Positions 42,797 through 43,650 of a stretch of DNA of 43,650 bases are shown one piece after another (the stretch's first letter is position 1; every line of letters starts with the position of its first letter). The stretch covers positions 1 to 43,650 of the forward strand of contig JAUXIK010000020.1 of the NCBI GenBank assembly GCA_030620995.1, read 5' to 3'. The translations under genes and the position numbers were made by a program. This DNA is from Candidatus Aegiribacteria sp. Lineage in GTDB: Bacteria > Fermentibacterota > Fermentibacteria > Fermentibacterales > JCC-6. The notes beneath the pieces were generated by a model, which was given only the letters and a program-made list of their open reading frames with translations, searched no databases and was not told the origin of the DNA.

Positions 42797-43650
42797 TGAA
42801 GACGGTAATATTGGAACAAATGTTAGAAGCGCTGGATCTTCCCGATTCAGCATATGAGAAGGCGAAGAAACGCTATGAGGAAATTGGGAATTGGCTGGAG
42901 CGGGATCAATCCAACTGCTCAGCCAATTCACCACACGTGTTCGCTCAAGGTTCCTTTAGGCTTGGGACTGCTATCAGGCCATTAAACAACACAGAGGAGT
43001 ACGATCTTGATCTAGCATGCAAGCTTTGTGAAGGAGTATCGAAAGCAACCCATTCACAGGAGGATGTTAGAAGATTGCTCCACGATGACATTGAAGCATA
43101 CCGTGTGTCCAGAGGTATAACTGCTTCTGTAAAGCCAAAACACCGATGCTTACGACTGGAATATCAAGATGATCTAAGTTTCCATATGGATATCGTGCCG
43201 TGCATTCCGGCAGGTGCTCCTCGACGCACTCAACTCAAGGAAGCCATGGTTCGAGGGGGTGAAGATATCGACCTTGCTGCTCGGGTTGCTGAGCAAGCAG
43301 TCGCTATCACAGACAACAGACATCATGACTATAAACGCATTAGCGATGATTGGTTAATAAGTAATCCAGAAGGATATGCTCAATGGTTCGTTTCTAAGAT
43401 GCGCCTTGCCGTGAGCTTCCTTCAGGAACGAGTTGAGATGGTCAAAGCCGCACAAGTTGATGACCTGCCGTATTACCAGTGGAAGACTCCTCTACAACGT
43501 TGTGTTCAACTGATGAAACGCCACCGTGATGAGATGTTCAGGGAGAACCCAGATTCTAAGCCGATATCTGTGATTATTACCACGCTTGCAGGCAGATCCT
43601 ATCAGGGCGAAAACGATATTGGCACCGCGATTAGTGCCCTTTTAGATCGA
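42796..43650 (+). CDS. CD-NTase (cGAS/DncV-like nucleotidyltransferase), 3' end outside window
   Basis: From the ATG at 42796 the frame stays open for 285 codons to the window edge. The nucleotidyltransferase core is GSFRLGT at residues 52-58, catalytic Asp70 and Asp72 in EYDLDLA, and third acidic Asp132 in HMDIVP. The later helix KTPLQRCVQLMKRHRD is typical of the SMODS/CD-NTase family. It makes the cyclic nucleotide that activates the adjacent CapV, so this is a CBASS operon. The clade and product cannot be assigned, and any ancillary Cap genes lie beyond the window. Confidence 0.88.
   Translation, partial: MKTVILEQMLEALDLPDSAYEKAKKRYEEIGNWLERDQSNCSANSPHVFAQGSFRLGTAIRPLNNTEEYDLDLACKLCEGVSKATHSQEDVRRLLHDDIEAYRVSRGITASVKPKHRCLRLEYQDDLSFHMDIVPCIPAGAPRRTQLKEAMVRGGEDIDLAARVAEQAVAITDNRHHDYKRISDDWLISNPEGYAQWFVSKMRLAVSFLQERVEMVKAAQVDDLPYYQWKTPLQRCVQLMKRHRDEMFRENPDSKPISVIITTLAGRSYQGENDIGTAISALLDR

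Overview
The window looks like a chromosomal segment of an anaerobic, Gram-negative (diderm) bacterium of moderate GC content. The diderm call rests on an Omp85-type barrel, a Wza-type outer-membrane export protein and signal-peptide proteins. Anaerobic lifestyle is indicated by a superoxide reductase, rubrerythrin, flavo-diiron protein and high-molecular-weight rubredoxin cluster. Two large beta-propeller proteins end in FlgD-like Ig domains, a layout common in FCB-group and related candidate phyla (Fermentibacterota, Cloacimonadota, Latescibacterota). The phylum is inference; there is no rRNA or marker gene here.

Layout. Positions 20-2180 (minus) hold a decayed secreted-protein gene, an iron-sulfur flavoprotein and an Eis-like acetyltransferase. 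Positions 2286-21572 (minus) are one long polysaccharide/envelope cluster with repeated 4-bp start/stop overlaps: two flippases, Wzz, Wza, nucleotide-sugar enzymes (RfbA, RfbB, UXS-like and an RMD-like SDR), four glycosyltransferases including a multi-TM GT-C type, MurB, a FemAB/BioF2-like acyltransferase and two propeller proteins. Positions 21619-24210 (plus) carry an outer-membrane barrel, an adenosine deaminase homologue and a short XdhC-type protein. Positions 24281-28475 (minus) form an oxidative-stress operon led by a Fur/PerR regulator, which has a clear promoter and operator. A CHASE-PAS hybrid histidine kinase (minus) is followed by a GmhB-like HAD phosphatase and a sodium:solute symporter (plus).

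From about 33.4 kb to the end the region looks accessory. A 4.3-kb block bounded by 59-bp, 58/59-identical inverted repeats (33781-33839 and 37997-38055) carries a D-amino-acid cassette: alanine racemase, VanX-like D,D-dipeptidase, GNAT and ornithine/alanine-racemase-like protein, plus a broken DUF4062-type N-terminus. Next comes an unusually hairpin-rich noncoding stretch (38096-38419), then a defence island. A promoter flanked by two identical-class operators (GCAGTA-N6-TACTGC, centres 40 bp apart) drives a half-size HsdS, HsdM and a RhuM-Fic/Doc fusion. These are followed by a CapV patatin phospholipase and a CD-NTase (CBASS), the latter cut by the window end. No HsdR lies between the type I methyltransferase module and CBASS.

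The most notable parts are the inverted-repeat-bounded D-amino-acid cassette, the hairpin ladder next to it, the double-operator promoter of the R-M/RhuM-Fic operon, and the CBASS genes abutting that operon.
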